Assembly (NCBI RefSeq): GCF_016908495.1
Contig: NZ_JAFBDZ010000005.1
Span: 186,001 to 250,000, forward strand
Source of the DNA: Rossellomorea pakistanensis
GTDB lineage: Bacteria; Bacillota; Bacilli; Bacillales; Bacillaceae_B
Direction of reading: 5' to 3'
Length of the DNA stretch: 64,000 nt
This document shows positions 26,089 to 34,908 of this stretch, piece after piece (position 1 is the stretch's first letter; each line of letters starts with the position of its first letter). The position numbers were made by a program, and so were the translations under genes. The notes under the pieces are model-generated. The model worked only from the letters and a program-made list of their open reading frames with translations. It was not told the DNA's origin and made no database searches.

Positions 26089-27489
26089 ATGAAAAAAACA
26101 GTTCTAACAATCGCAATTGCTACATCTCTTGCATTTGGTACATTGGGAACACAGGCCACTTTGGCAAAGTCAGTAGAAACACCGCAACAGCAATCATTAA
26201 AAGCTCTTGATAAAAAAGTGTTTAATAGTATTAATGCAGATAATATTTTTGACAATATTGATTATCTGTCTAGGACTCCCCGTGTGGCTGGAACGGATTC
26301 AGAATATGAAGCGGTCCAGTTCATCAAAAGCCAATTTGAATCCTATGGATATGAAGCAGAAATTCAGCCTTTCACTTTCTTCGGCTATACACCTCCATCC
26401 ACTCTTGAACTAGCTGTAGATGGCTATGGTGGAGAACTTGAACCTGGCACATTTACATATGCTGTGAGTGGAAATGTTTCGGGTGAGTTGGTTTATGCAG
26501 GATTGGGTAAGAGTGAAGAGCTTCAAGACATGGATTTAACTGGGAAGATTGCTCTGATTAAACGGGGGGAATTATCTTTTGCAGACAAGGTATTAAATGC
26601 AGCTGAAAGAGGAGCGGCAGGTGTCATTATTTTTAACAACTCAGATGGCTCATTAAGTGGAACCTTAGGTGGTCCAAACGAAAATTTTGTTCCGGTTGTC
26701 TCCTTATCTAAGGCAGAGGGTGAAGCTCTTTTAGCTCAACTAAATAATGGGATAGAGCTAACGGCGTCGCTTAATATTGAAGGAGCAAAATTTGGTGAAA
26801 AAGATTCTTATAATGTTATTGCTACAAAAGAGCCAACGAATAGAAGGAAAGCAACGGATGATATTATCGTTGTTGGGTCTCACCATGATTCAGTAGCAGG
26901 AGCACCAGGTGCCAATGATGATGCGTCCGGAACGGCAATGACTCTTGAACTGGCTCGAGTAATGAAAAACGTACCAACTGATACCGAAATCCGCTTTATT
27001 ACATTTGGTGCAGAAGAGAATGGTCTTCTTGGATCATCTCATTATGTGGAAAACCTGTCTGAGGATGAAATTGAGCGAACAATAGCTAATTTCAATCTTG
27101 ACATGGTTGGAAGTAAAGATGCTGGTGATTTAGTCATGTTGACGCTAGATGGCGAACCAAATCTAGTAACAGAACTTGCACAAAAATCAAGTACTCTATT
27201 AAATGGGGAACCCACTCCATTTGGACAAGGTGGGAGAAGTGACCATGTTCCATTTGCGGAAGCAGGAATCCCAGCGGCATTATTTATTCATAGCCCGACA
27301 GAGCCTTGGTATCATTCGCCTGAAGATACGATTGATAAAATTAGTAAAGAAAAGTTACAGGATGTAGCTGAAATCGTAGCTGTAGCTGTCTTTGATCAAG
27401 CCCGCTTCAATAGCATGGGACCAAAACCGAATAAGTTACCAAAAGTGAAAGCAGCTCCTGAAATGAAACAGAAGCAAGATATCAGGTAA
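26089..27489 (+). CDS. Secreted M28 family aminopeptidase with PA domain (YwaD-like)
   Basis: A 466-residue exported zinc aminopeptidase. Layout: signal peptide with cleavage after TLA, an N-terminal M28 segment, a protease-associated insert at about 125-225 (GKIALIKRGELSFADKVLNA) and the M28 core. Zinc ligands and catalytic residues are in GSHHDSVAGAPGANDDASG (H266-type and D277-type), FGAEENGLLG, NLDMVGS and the terminal WYHSPEDTIDKI. B. subtilis YwaD has the same plan. It should release N-terminal residues from peptides outside the cell, complementing the upstream protease. Strong AGGAGGA before ATG; a terminator follows. Confidence 0.92.
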   Translation: MKKTVLTIAIATSLAFGTLGTQATLAKSVETPQQQSLKALDKKVFNSINADNIFDNIDYLSRTPRVAGTDSEYEAVQFIKSQFESYGYEAEIQPFTFFGYTPPSTLELAVDGYGGELEPGTFTYAVSGNVSGELVYAGLGKSEELQDMDLTGKIALIKRGELSFADKVLNAAERGAAGVIIFNNSDGSLSGTLGGPNENFVPVVSLSKAEGEALLAQLNNGIELTASLNIEGAKFGEKDSYNVIATKEPTNRRKATDDIIVVGSHHDSVAGAPGANDDASGTAMTLELARVMKNVPTDTEIRFITFGAEENGLLGSSHYVENLSEDEIERTIANFNLDMVGSKDAGDLVMLTLDGEPNLVTELAQKSSTLLNGEPTPFGQGGRSDHVPFAEAGIPAALFIHSPTEPWYHSPEDTIDKISKEKLQDVAEIVAVAVFDQARFNSMGPKPNKLPKVKAAPEMKQKQDIR

Positions 27490-27491
27490 TG

Positions 27492-27533
27492 AAAACAGTC
27501 ACTTCCTATGATTTTATGGAGGTGGCTGTTTTT
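27492..27533 (+). terminator. Terminator of the aminopeptidase gene
   Basis: AAACAGTCACTTCC pairs with GGAGGTGGCTGTTT, followed by a T-run. Confidence 0.82.
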
Positions 27534-27681
27534 ATTATTGAAGTTGATAAGAAAAAGGGGGAAAGGCAAGAGTGAACCGATAGAAGTGAAGAAAAAAGAA
27601 AATAACCATTAAAATCGTTCCTAAAAACTACTAAAATAAAGAGGCTGGAAAAAATTCTTTAGCAGAAGAAGGGTGAGTAAC

Positions 27682-28098
27682 ATGGAAATGATCCAACAAT
27701 GGAATCAACAGGATAGTGATTACATAAGAAAAAAAGTTATAGAACATAATATGAAAAGTCTTTCCGATGAAGTGAAAACACCACTCGAAAATGTAAGTTT
27801 TGTAATAAGAAATGATAAAGGGGAATTGGTTGGCGGAGTTACCGGAACGATTTTCTGGTATCATATGCATATTGATTTTTTATGGGTTTCAGAAGAGCTG
27901 AGACATGATGGGTACGGGAGTCAATTAATCAAGAAAATGGAAGACCTAGCCTATGAGAAAGGCTGTCGTCTCATCATCTTAGACACTTTTAGTTTCCAAG
28001 CACCCAATTTTTATAAGAAACAGGGATTCAAGGTCATTGGAGTAGTGGAGGATCATCCAAAGGGACATCACCAGTATTTTATGGAGAAGAGATTATAG
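27682..28098 (+). CDS. GNAT family N-acetyltransferase
   Basis: A 138-residue single-domain acetyltransferase. The acetyl-CoA loop is in [20 protein letters not shown], motif B is in [14 protein letters not shown], and FLWVSEELR forms the central strand. The HH in [13 protein letters not shown] is typical of a Bacillus clade annotated only as GNAT. The ATG at 27682 has AGAAGGG 9 bp upstream; the GTG at 27673 overlaps that site and is rejected. Substrate unknown; it stands alone. Confidence 0.86.
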   Translation: MEMIQQWNQQDSDYIRKKVIEHNMKSLSDEVKTPLENVSFVIRNDKGELVGGVTGTIFWYHMHIDFLWVSEELRHDGYGSQLIKKMEDLAYEKGCRLIILDTFSFQAPNFYKKQGFKVIGVVEDHPKGHHQYFMEKRL

Positions 28099-28153
28099 TT
28101 AAAAAAATACCCCCAAGAAGGAACCATAATTGTGGTTTATCAGGATTCGTAGG

Positions 28154-28285
28154 TGAGGCCCTCATTTCACGATTTGTGCTTTATGAGGACCTCAAAGGGC
28201 ATGATTGAGGTCCCCATTTCACGATTTGAGCTTTATCAGGACCTCATTCGATACTATTGAGTCCTCAATGTCTCATTTGCTGTTT
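28154..28285. repeat. GAGGTCC array with 52 bp unit
   Basis: Two full 52 bp units (28154-28205 and 28206-28257) and a partial third share TGAGG, CATTTCACGATTTG, GCTTTAT and the palindrome GAGGACCTC-like word. Core spacing inside the unit alternates 30 and 22 bp. It lies between convergent GNAT and MerR genes. Confidence 0.78.
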
Positions 28286-28311
28286 CTTCTTTTAGTAGTC
28301 CTTGTAGTTTA

Positions 28312-29055
28312 TTACTTTTGTTTTTTATTTTTGTCTGCATAAACAGCCATGGCATCACACATAAATTTCGCTAAACCATCACCAAATTGATCGATGTTCT
28401 TGGTAAAGCGCTCATCATCAACGTACATTTGACCTAAGCCTTTAAAGGCATCGAGTGAATAGTTCCCCATCTTGTTTAAGAAGTCAAACCATTCTTTAAT
28501 GGCAGCTTGAGCTTCTTCGGATTCAGGTGAATCATTACGAAGAGTAGCAAGCTTTCGGTAAATCGCATTCATTGCATCGGACATCGCTTCTTGTTCCTCT
28601 TTAGACTTCCCTATTTTGGCATTCGCCTCATCGACCGCTTTGTCTCCCCAACGTTCACGGGCTTCTTGCTCATATGGGTTATGACTAAAATCAAATCCTT
28701 CAAACTTTTCTTTATTCGACATTTGTATTTCTCCTCTCGAGTGTTTAATCGTCTTATCAATCGTCGCAATCATTTTATCGAGTCGACTCCGCTTTTCTAG
28801 CAGCATTTTTCGATGCAGCTCTAATGCTTCCTCTCGATTAAAGGATGGACTACTAATAATTTCCTTAATTTTTTTCAAAGGGAAGCCAAGTTCTTTAAAA
28901 AATAAGATTTGTTGTAGTACCTCAACGTTATCGTCAGAGTATAGGCGATAACCGGTCTCCGTTATCTTCTCAGGGACTAATAATCCAATTTCATCGTAAT
29001 GATGTAGTGTGCGCACACTAATACCAACTAGATCAGCTACTTCCTTCACTCTCAT
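28312..29055 (-). CDS. MerR family regulator with TipAS domain (Mta-like)
   Basis: A 247-residue MerR activator. Residues 1-70 are the winged helix ([26 protein letters not shown]), a dimerising coiled coil reaches about 110, and the C-terminal TipAS domain starts near 120 ([25 protein letters not shown]). TipAS domains bind hydrophobic drugs such as thiopeptides or albicidin, and the B. subtilis homologue Mta activates multidrug efflux genes. Its own promoter has the long 19 bp spacer that MerR regulators distort. No efflux gene is adjacent; the nearest MFS genes are tens of kb away. Confidence 0.9.
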   Translation of the reverse strand: MRVKEVADLVGISVRTLHHYDEIGLLVPEKITETGYRLYSDDNVEVLQQILFFKELGFPLKKIKEIISSPSFNREEALELHRKMLLEKRSRLDKMIATIDKTIKHSRGEIQMSNKEKFEGFDFSHNPYEQEARERWGDKAVDEANAKIGKSKEEQEAMSDAMNAIYRKLATLRNDSPESEEAQAAIKEWFDFLNKMGNYSLDAFKGLGQMYVDDERFTKNIDQFGDGLAKFMCDAMAVYADKNKKQK

Positions 29056-29086
29056 TTTCTCTTGTCTCCCTTCTTTTATAACTTTA

Positions 29087-29110
29087 AAGTATTACGCAAC
29101 GTGAGAGTCA
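29087..29110 (-). promoter_or_regulatory. MerR-type autoregulated promoter
   Basis: On the minus strand a TTGACT -35 and a TAAAGT -10 are separated by 19 bp that contain ACGTTGCGT, the over-long spacer with central dyad expected for MerR control of its own gene. Confidence 0.6.
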
Positions 29111-29324
29111 ATATAAAAGTGAAAAATTTTCATCCCTAAATTTTCTGACTTTATTAGAGAATTTCCTTATACAAACTTATCGAAAAAACTTATCAAATTA
29201 CCTTCTACATAAAGACTACCCATAATTTCTTTTAGGAATAACGGGCAGTAATTCTAACTTTATAAAGGTTATTTAAGGAAATAAAAGAATAGTAATAATA
29301 AATAAGCCTTAAGGAGGAATAAAA

Positions 29325-29768
29325 GTGATGTAAAAGAAATTCTCATCGAATAAATTACAACTTGCTATGCTGAAAGTGGATGGTTTGTATGTCATAAGAA
29401 TGCATTGAAAGGTCTTACAGCTGAACAAGCATCACTTAAAGATGGTGATACAAATTCTATTTGAGAAATCGCTCTACACCTTTTATTTTATATTGAACGA
29501 TATTTAAAGCGCTATACCGGTAATGACATTCCAGACAGGGAAGGAAGTAATGATCAAACATTATTAAATGATGGATGAGGCGGTCAATCGACTTTTACAA
29601 AATTTGGAGGAATGGCGAAAGGTCGTAAAAGAAAGCAATAGCAAACAGTTAGAAGAATAGAGCCCGACTCTGTCCCTTTTATTTCCTCACAATGCCCATT
29701 ATATTGGGCGAATCGCCCATATCTGTAAATAGTATGGATTATGGAACTCTGAACGAGGTGTTCATTAA
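29325..29768 (+). pseudogene. DinB family protein, decayed
   Basis: The reading AESGWFVCHKNALKGLTAEQ, then EIALHLLFYIERYLKRYTGN, then PHNAHYIGRIAHICK is a DinB-like (DUF664) four-helix protein, about 148 codons. It is broken: a stop replaces the Trp before EIALH (TGA for TGG), TAG stands for a Trp after QLEE and for a Gln after HICK, an early TAA interrupts the N-terminus, and a one-base shift lies near 29572. A good AAGGAGG remains in front. The metal histidines of the family are still readable, so decay is recent. Confidence 0.78.
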
Positions 29769-29780
29769 GGAGGGTGAAGG

Positions 29781-30548
29781 ATGAAGATAAAAAACAGTTG
29801 TGCGATGGTAACGGGAGGAGCCTCAGGTCTTGGGGAAGCAACCGTTAGGAATATCATTAGGCAGGGAGGTAAAGCACTGGTTATAGATGTGTCAACAGAA
29901 AAGGGGAAACAGCTTCAGGAAGAGTTAGGAGAAGCCGTTCTTTTTGTAAAAGCAGATGTGACGAACGAGGAAGATATCAGAAATGCTATTGACGAAGGAA
30001 TCGATAAGCTAGGTCCCCTCAATATGGTTATAAACTGCGCTGGTGTTGTGGTAGCGCAAAAGGTGTTAAGCCGGAAGGGAACACATTCTCTTGAAGACTT
30101 TACAAAGGTGATTTCGGTAAATTTAGTGGGAACATTTAATGTGATTCGATTAGCCACCGAGCGAATGGTTTCCAACAATGAAAATGAAGAAGGAGGGCGC
30201 GGTGTCATTATTAATACGGCGTCTGTAGCAGCTTTTGATGGACAAATTGGGCAAGCCGCTTACTCAGCATCAAAGGGAGGGATTGTAGGGATGACTCTTC
30301 CAATAGCCCGTGAGCTGGCTACAAAAGGCATTCGTGTTGTATCGATTGCACCGGGGCTTTTTCATACACCAATGTTTGATGCACTTCCTGAAGAAGCTCG
30401 CACTTCACTAGGTGAAATGGTGCCGTTTCCCCCTAGGTTAGGCTATCCTTCTGAATATGCACAGCTCGTCCAAAGTATTATAGAAAACCCAATGCTCAAT
30501 GGAGATACGATTCGTCTCGATGGTGCTATTCGGATGCAGCCAAAATAA
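29781..30548 (+). CDS. SDR family oxidoreductase (3-hydroxyacyl-CoA dehydrogenase type 2-like)
   Basis: A 255-residue short-chain dehydrogenase, NAD-dependent. It has TGGASGLGEAT (cofactor loop, about 11-21), NCAGVV near 85, a catalytic Ser in NTASVAAF and YSASK with Y161 and K165. The insert VVVAQKVLSRKGTHSLEDF and the end APGLFHTPMFDALPEEARTSLG resemble human HSD17B10 and bacterial 3-hydroxyacyl-CoA dehydrogenases, so it probably acts in fatty or branched acyl degradation, as do the dehydrogenase and thiolase at 36135-38446. GGAGGGTGAAGG precedes the ATG. Confidence 0.88.
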   Translation: MKIKNSCAMVTGGASGLGEATVRNIIRQGGKALVIDVSTEKGKQLQEELGEAVLFVKADVTNEEDIRNAIDEGIDKLGPLNMVINCAGVVVAQKVLSRKGTHSLEDFTKVISVNLVGTFNVIRLATERMVSNNENEEGGRGVIINTASVAAFDGQIGQAAYSASKGGIVGMTLPIARELATKGIRVVSIAPGLFHTPMFDALPEEARTSLGEMVPFPPRLGYPSEYAQLVQSIIENPMLNGDTIRLDGAIRMQPK

Positions 30549-30657
30549 GGACAAATTAAGTGAAATAACACATAATACTTCTGGTTCCATTTTTATAGAT
30601 GGTGCTATTGGAAATTTTGAGGCGCTTCGTATAACCAAACTATTGACATATAAAAAT

Positions 30658-30690
30658 GCAAGAACTCGTCACTAGTTGGCGAGTTTTTGC
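30658..30690 (+). terminator. Terminator downstream of the SDR gene
   Basis: GCAAGAACTCGTC pairs with GGCGAGTTTTTGC with two G-U pairs; T-rich descending arm. Confidence 0.65.
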
Positions 30691-30733
30691 CGAACTATTA
30701 TTTAGTAGTAGTCCACTGTCTATAATAGGTTTT

Positions 30734-30850
30734 TGAAGGCCCTTTCACGGTTCTTGTAGGAGTATCGTCCTTCATAGTCATGATGAAGGCCATTTTGATC
30801 GTTTATGTAAGAAGTTTGGTCCTTCAAAGGTTTAAAGAAGGCCATTATAA
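30734..30850. repeat. GAAGGCC array with about 51 bp unit
   Basis: TGAAGGCC-type words start at 30734, 30784 and 30836 and the opposing word GTCCTTCA at 30767 and 30819, giving a unit of 50-52 bp with inverted sub-sites. The design mirrors the GAGGTCC arrays with a different word. From 30850 to 31080 no gene or further structure was seen. Confidence 0.65.
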
Positions 30851-31112
30851 CTTTTTTAAATGTTTTCCTAATTATAATGACACTATAAATGGTGTTGTTT
30901 GTGACGGGTGTTACTTTTTAGTGGATTATCGATATTATTCTTTATTTTTGATAACGACAAAAAGCTTGATAAATGAAGAAAGATATACATGTTCAAAATT
31001 TACATTTCATTTCTCATGTCATTAATTCAAGAAACACCTGAAAATTTTAATAAAAAACGGGCTGTTTTTTATCGAATTTTGGGAAAAATTAGGTCGGTGT
31101 CGCTGATTATGC

Positions 31113-31118
31113 TATAAT
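31113..31118 (+). promoter_or_regulatory. Extended -10 element of the toxin gene
   Basis: TATAAT preceded by TGC (extended -10) stands 75 bp before the TTG start of the small toxin gene, with no convincing -35. Confidence 0.55.
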
Positions 31119-31192
31119 TTTATTAAGTACAATAGCCATGATGATCTCTAGGGTGAAGGGCTTTCATTCCCTGAAAGAAAGGGGGTGAAGCC

Positions 31193-31282
31193 TTGATTAC
31201 CATTGCAGAGGCATTGACATTGACGATTAGCTTTTCGTTGCTTGTAATTGCGATTTTGTCTTTTCGGAAAGACGAAAAATAA
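31193..31282 (+). CDS. Putative holin-like toxin of a type I toxin-antitoxin system
   Basis: A 29-residue hydrophobic peptide, MITIAEALTLTISFSLLVIA followed by ILSFRKDEK. This is the pattern of the holin-like toxin family (TxpA/BsrG relatives): short polar start, EAL..ISF helix, charged tail. It begins at TTG with a strong GAAAGGGGGTGAAG site. The transcript continues through an ACCACCC...GGGTGGT stem and a CCCACTCGGGTTATGAGCC segment that accompanies such loci in Bacillaceae, and ends at the hairpin 31377-31411. It would depolarise the membrane unless an antisense RNA blocks it. Confidence 0.75.
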   Translation: MITIAEALTLTISFSLLVIAILSFRKDEK

Positions 31283-31375
31283 ACCACCCCATTAGCTTGC
31301 AGGCGTAGGGTGGTTCTGCACTAGGGCCCACTCGGGTTATGAGCCTTCTCCCTATAAAGGGAATTTCTATTGTAC
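31270..31375 (-). ncRNA. Candidate antisense antitoxin RNA region
   Basis: In this toxin family an antisense RNA overlaps the 3' part of the toxin mRNA. The conserved stem-rich stretch from the toxin stop to about 31375 is where it would lie. I could not find a clear minus-strand promoter, so boundaries are inferred only. Confidence 0.35.
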
Positions 31376-31376
31376 T

Positions 31377-31411
31377 GAAGAGTTGGATGTGGAACGTTCA
31401 ACTCTTCTTTT
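31377..31411 (+). terminator. Terminator of the toxin transcript
   Basis: GAAGAGTTG pairs perfectly with CAACTCTTC and is followed by TTTTAAAT. Confidence 0.85.
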
Positions 31412-31478
31412 AAATAGTATGTCCATCTACCTAAAAGATACCACAAAAGATTTCTCATGTCATTATATACAGGACCCC

Positions 31479-31536
31479 GCGAGGAGTTGATTAAAAGCTT
31501 AGGATTACAAAAGCCTTTATCAACTCTTCGTTTTTA
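31479..31536 (+). terminator. Second terminator-like hairpin before the mur operon
   Basis: CGAGGAGTTGAT with AAAAGCTT pairs with AAGCCTTT and ATCAACTCTTCG, then TTTTTATTT. It insulates the mur operon or ends an unannotated short RNA starting after 31411. Confidence 0.7.
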
Positions 31537-31676
31537 TTTGAACTATTTTTTTAGAAGCTGACGGTTCAGAAAATAAGTATTTGTCAACAAACCTTGGAAA
31601 ACCAAGTTTTTTCTTGATTGGTTGAAGAATTTTAAAAAAAGTACTAAAAATATATTTTAATAATATAAATAAAATG

Positions 31677-31706
31677 TTGAAATATAATTTCAGAAATGAT
31701 TATAAT
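31677..31706 (+). promoter_or_regulatory. Promoter and candidate MurR operator of the mur operon
   Basis: TTGAAA and TATAAT with 18 bp spacing. The dyad TGAAAT-ATA-ATTTCA (31678-31692) overlaps the -35, a fitting place for RpiR-type repression by MurR. Confidence 0.65.
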
Positions 31707-31723
31707 ATAGATAATCAATATTT

Positions 31724-31737
31724 TGTAAACGCATTCA
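31724..31737 (+). promoter_or_regulatory. CcpA cre site of the mur operon
   Basis: TGTAAACGCATTCA fits the cre consensus TGWAANCGNTNWCA with one mismatch. It lies after the -10, where CcpA acts as a roadblock, so muropeptide use should be glucose-repressed. Confidence 0.8.
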
Positions 31738-31754
31738 ACAGGAGGGTTTAATAG

Positions 31755-32654
31755 ATGCAAGAAAATTTCTCAGGATTATCTACAGAAAAAGTAAATCCGA
31801 ATACGCTTAAGATTGATATAGCTAGTACTGGTGATATTCTTCAAATGATAAATGAAGAGGATCAGAAAGTAGCTATAGCTGTTCAGAAAGTCTTACCGGA
31901 AATTGAGGGTGTTGTAGATGAGGTGGTTCATTCCATTTCTCAAGGTGGCAGACTCATTTATTTGGGGGCAGGAACAAGCGGTCGTTTAGGTGTGTTAGAT
32001 GCTGTTGAATGTCCACCTACCTTCAGTGTTGATCCTGAACTAGTTGTTGGTTTAATTGCTGGTGGGGAGAAGGCGTTTGTAAAAGCAGTAGAAGGGGCAG
32101 AGGATAGAGAAGAATTTGGGAAAACGGATTTACAAGAAATAGGGGTAACACCTAATGACACGGTTATCGGAATTGCTGCTAGCGGACGCACACCTTATGT
32201 GATTGGAGGACTTCGTTATGCAAGGGAATTAGGTGCCAATACAGTAGCTCTTTCTTGTAATGAAAAGGCCAAGATTTCTAAAGAGGCAAAGCATGTCATT
32301 GAGGTCATTGTTGGTCCGGAGGTGTTAACAGGGTCAACTCGCTTAAAAGCAGGAACGGCTCAAAAGCTTGTACTAAATATGATCTCCACTGCCTCAATGA
32401 TCAAACTTGGCAAGGCATATGGAAATCTTATGGTTGATGTCAATATTAGCAACTTTAAACTTGAGCAACGTGCTATTGGTATGATCCAAAGTATTACTGG
32501 GGTTGAATATGAAGAAGCCGTTTCTACTTTAAAGAAGGCAAATAATGAAGTAAAACCATCAATCGTGATGATTACTTTAAATTGTGATTATGAAGAGGCA
32601 AAAAATCGACTCGAGGATGCAAATGGATATGTAAGACTAGCCATTGAAAGATGA
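31755..32654 (+). CDS. murQ: N-acetylmuramic acid 6-phosphate etherase
   Basis: A 299-residue SIS-domain lyase that cuts the D-lactyl ether of MurNAc-6-phosphate, giving GlcNAc-6-phosphate. Family landmarks are [35 protein letters not shown], the [18 protein letters not shown] loop with catalytic Glu nearby, and [20 protein letters not shown]. It is the first gene of murQ-murR-murP-mupG, a complete route for recovering cell-wall muropeptides. GGAGGG before the ATG; the cre site is just upstream. Confidence 0.97.
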   Translation: MQENFSGLSTEKVNPNTLKIDIASTGDILQMINEEDQKVAIAVQKVLPEIEGVVDEVVHSISQGGRLIYLGAGTSGRLGVLDAVECPPTFSVDPELVVGLIAGGEKAFVKAVEGAEDREEFGKTDLQEIGVTPNDTVIGIAASGRTPYVIGGLRYARELGANTVALSCNEKAKISKEAKHVIEVIVGPEVLTGSTRLKAGTAQKLVLNMISTASMIKLGKAYGNLMVDVNISNFKLEQRAIGMIQSITGVEYEEAVSTLKKANNEVKPSIVMITLNCDYEEAKNRLEDANGYVRLAIER

Positions 32655-32670
32655 AAGGTAAGGGATTTCG

Positions 32671-33528
32671 ATGCAGGTAAAAGGAACACTTAAAATGATC
32701 TCTAATCTAATCGACGAGCTCCCTAGTTCAGAGAGGAAGATTGCTGAATACATCCTCGAACATCCAGGGAAGGTGATCAAATTCACTACAGCCGAGCTAG
32801 CTGAAAAGTCGAACACAAGCGCGGCAGCTGTCATCAGACTCTGTAAATCTCTTGGTATAAAGCGTTTCACAGAGCTAAAGGTAAGACTTGCGGGGGATTT
32901 AGCCAATAAAGACGACTCGACAGGCTACCGAGATATTTCCGCAAATGAATCCCTTTACTCAATCATTGAAAAATCAAGAACCAACAGTATTCAAAGTATA
33001 AATGAAACAGCTGAGCTGATCCAGGAAGAAATGGTTCAAAAGGCGATTCATGTCCTTGAAAAAGCAAAAAACATTCATTTATTTGGAATCGGTGCTTCAC
33101 ATATCATCTCGCTTGATGCACAGCAGAAATTTTTACGGATCAAAAAGAATGCGACTGCGTTTTCAGATTTACATTTAGTCGCGACATTGATTGCTAATTC
33201 AAGTGAAGATGATGTTGTTTTTGGAATTTCTTATTCAGGTGAAACGGAGGAAGTTGCCAAGGTCTTAAAGCTTGCGAAGGAAAAAGGAGCGAAAACCATT
33301 AGTTTAACAAAATATGGGGGCTCTAAAGTCGCTAATATAACTGATATTTCCTTGCACACTTCTTTCACACGTGAAGCACCATTTAGAAGTGGAGCGACAT
33401 CCTCACGCCTCGCACAGCTTTTTATGATAGACGTTTTGTTTCTTGGGTTATCTGCTTCGCGATATGAGGATACAGTCACGTACATTGATCGTACTCGTGA
33501 GTCGATCCATACATTGAAAAAACTTTAG
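32671..33528 (+). CDS. murR: RpiR family regulator of muropeptide recovery
   Basis: A 285-residue RpiR-family regulator: N-terminal helix-turn-helix (ELAEKSNTSAAAVIRLCKSLGIKRFTELK, split here by residues 45-73) and a SIS domain at about 120-250 with FGIGASHIIS and GISYSGETEEV that binds a phosphosugar, by analogy MurNAc-6-phosphate. It follows murQ by 16 bp and should control the operon through the dyad at 31678-31692. Encoded within the operon it regulates, as in B. subtilis. Confidence 0.93.
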   Translation: MQVKGTLKMISNLIDELPSSERKIAEYILEHPGKVIKFTTAELAEKSNTSAAAVIRLCKSLGIKRFTELKVRLAGDLANKDDSTGYRDISANESLYSIIEKSRTNSIQSINETAELIQEEMVQKAIHVLEKAKNIHLFGIGASHIISLDAQQKFLRIKKNATAFSDLHLVATLIANSSEDDVVFGISYSGETEEVAKVLKLAKEKGAKTISLTKYGGSKVANITDISLHTSFTREAPFRSGATSSRLAQLFMIDVLFLGLSASRYEDTVTYIDRTRESIHTLKKL

Positions 33529-33549
33529 GGGAGAAGGGGGATTTTAGAA

Positions 33550-34908
33550 ATGAGTAATCAAGAACTAGCAAGGAAAATATTAGAGCAGTTCGGCGGCGCA
33601 GACAATATAGCAAGCTATGAAAATTGTATGACTAGACTTCGTATTAAGGTATATGATGATCAACAAATCAATAAAGAAACAATTCAAAAGATTGATGGGG
33701 TACTAGGTTTTGTAGAAGATGAAACCTATCAAATTATTTTAGGTCCAGGTAAAGTCAATAAAGTAACCGAAGAATTTGGGAAGCTTGTCGAAAATGAATC
33801 TGGAGAAATTGACTTGAAGGCTCGTGCTTCAGAACAGAAGAACGAACTGAAGAAAAAGAATAGTACACCATTTAAATTACTTCTAAGAAGGATTGCCAAT
33901 ATTTTCATTCCACTGATCCCGGCACTTATCGCTTCAGGACTCATCACTGGTTTTACAAAGTTCTTCGTGCAGGCTGGATGGTTAAACGGCGAATCCCAGT
34001 TAGTCATGATTCTATCAATTATTGGAAGCGGTTTATTTGGATATCTAGGCATACTAGTAGGGGTGAATGCGGCAAAAGAGTTTGGCGGTTCACCAGCATT
34101 AGGTGGTTTAGCTGGAATATTAATTATTAATCCAGCAATAGGTGATGTTGCTTTATTTGGAGAGAATTTACTACCAGGCCGAGGCGGATTAATCGGGGTA
34201 TTAATTGCTGCAATATTTATGGCTTTCGTGGAGAAAAATGTTCGGAAAATCATGCCGCAAGCGATTGATATTATTTTTACACCAACAATTGCTTTATTAG
34301 TTACTGGATTATTGACGTATAGCGTGTTTATGCCAATTGGAGGATTTATATCTGATATCATTACTCAAGGATTGCTATCCCTTATTGATGTTGGCGGACT
34401 TGTAGCAGGCTTTGTGCTGGGTGCTACCTTCCTCCCATTAGTCGTGACTGGTTTGCATCAAGGTTTAACACCTGTTCATCTTGAATTAATTAATTCCCTT
34501 GGTGACGATCCATTACTTCCGATTCTAGCGATGGGTGGAGCTGGTCAAGTAGGGGCTGCTTTCGCCATCTTTATGAAGACGAAAAAGAAAAAATTAAAAA
34601 GAGCCGTTGGAGGAGCGTTACCAGCCGGTATTCTTGGAATTGGTGAACCACTGATCTTCGGTGTTACCTTACCATTAGGGCGACCATTTTTAACAGCGTG
34701 TCTAGGTGCTGGTTTTGGAGGTGCATTTCAGGCATATTTTGATGTTGCAACGTTTGTAATCGGAGTTTCGGGAATTCCACTCATTTTCTTAGTAAATGCA
34801 GGAGAAATTATATTCTATATTATCGGGCTTCTTATTGCCTATGCAGCCGGGTTTATTCTGACTTATCTCTTCGGTTTTAAAGACGAAATGGCGAGTGAAT
34901 TCGAATGA
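33550..34908 (+). CDS. murP: PTS EIIBC component for MurNAc or MurNAc-GlcNAc
   Basis: A 452-residue phosphotransferase permease. The EIIB domain (1-90) has the phosphorylated cysteine in ENCMTRLRI; the EIIC domain (about 115-445) has some ten helices, including TGLHQGLTPVHLELI and GEPLIFGVTLPLGRPF. No EIIA domain is attached, so phosphate comes from the EIIA of another system, as known for MurP. It imports and phosphorylates MurNAc-type sugars. Its stop overlaps the mupG start by 4 bp (ATGA). Confidence 0.94.
   Translation: MSNQELARKILEQFGGADNIASYENCMTRLRIKVYDDQQINKETIQKIDGVLGFVEDETYQIILGPGKVNKVTEEFGKLVENESGEIDLKARASEQKNELKKKNSTPFKLLLRRIANIFIPLIPALIASGLITGFTKFFVQAGWLNGESQLVMILSIIGSGLFGYLGILVGVNAAKEFGGSPALGGLAGILIINPAIGDVALFGENLLPGRGGLIGVLIAAIFMAFVEKNVRKIMPQAIDIIFTPTIALLVTGLLTYSVFMPIGGFISDIITQGLLSLIDVGGLVAGFVLGATFLPLVVTGLHQGLTPVHLELINSLGDDPLLPILAMGGAGQVGAAFAIFMKTKKKKLKRAVGGALPAGILGIGEPLIFGVTLPLGRPFLTACLGAGFGGAFQAYFDVATFVIGVSGIPLIFLVNAGEIIFYIIGLLIAYAAGFILTYLFGFKDEMASEFE

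Noticed and set aside
30780..31025. Eighty-codon frame after the GAAGGCC array
   Set aside because: It starts in the array, has no ribosome site and a random-like, low-complexity product.
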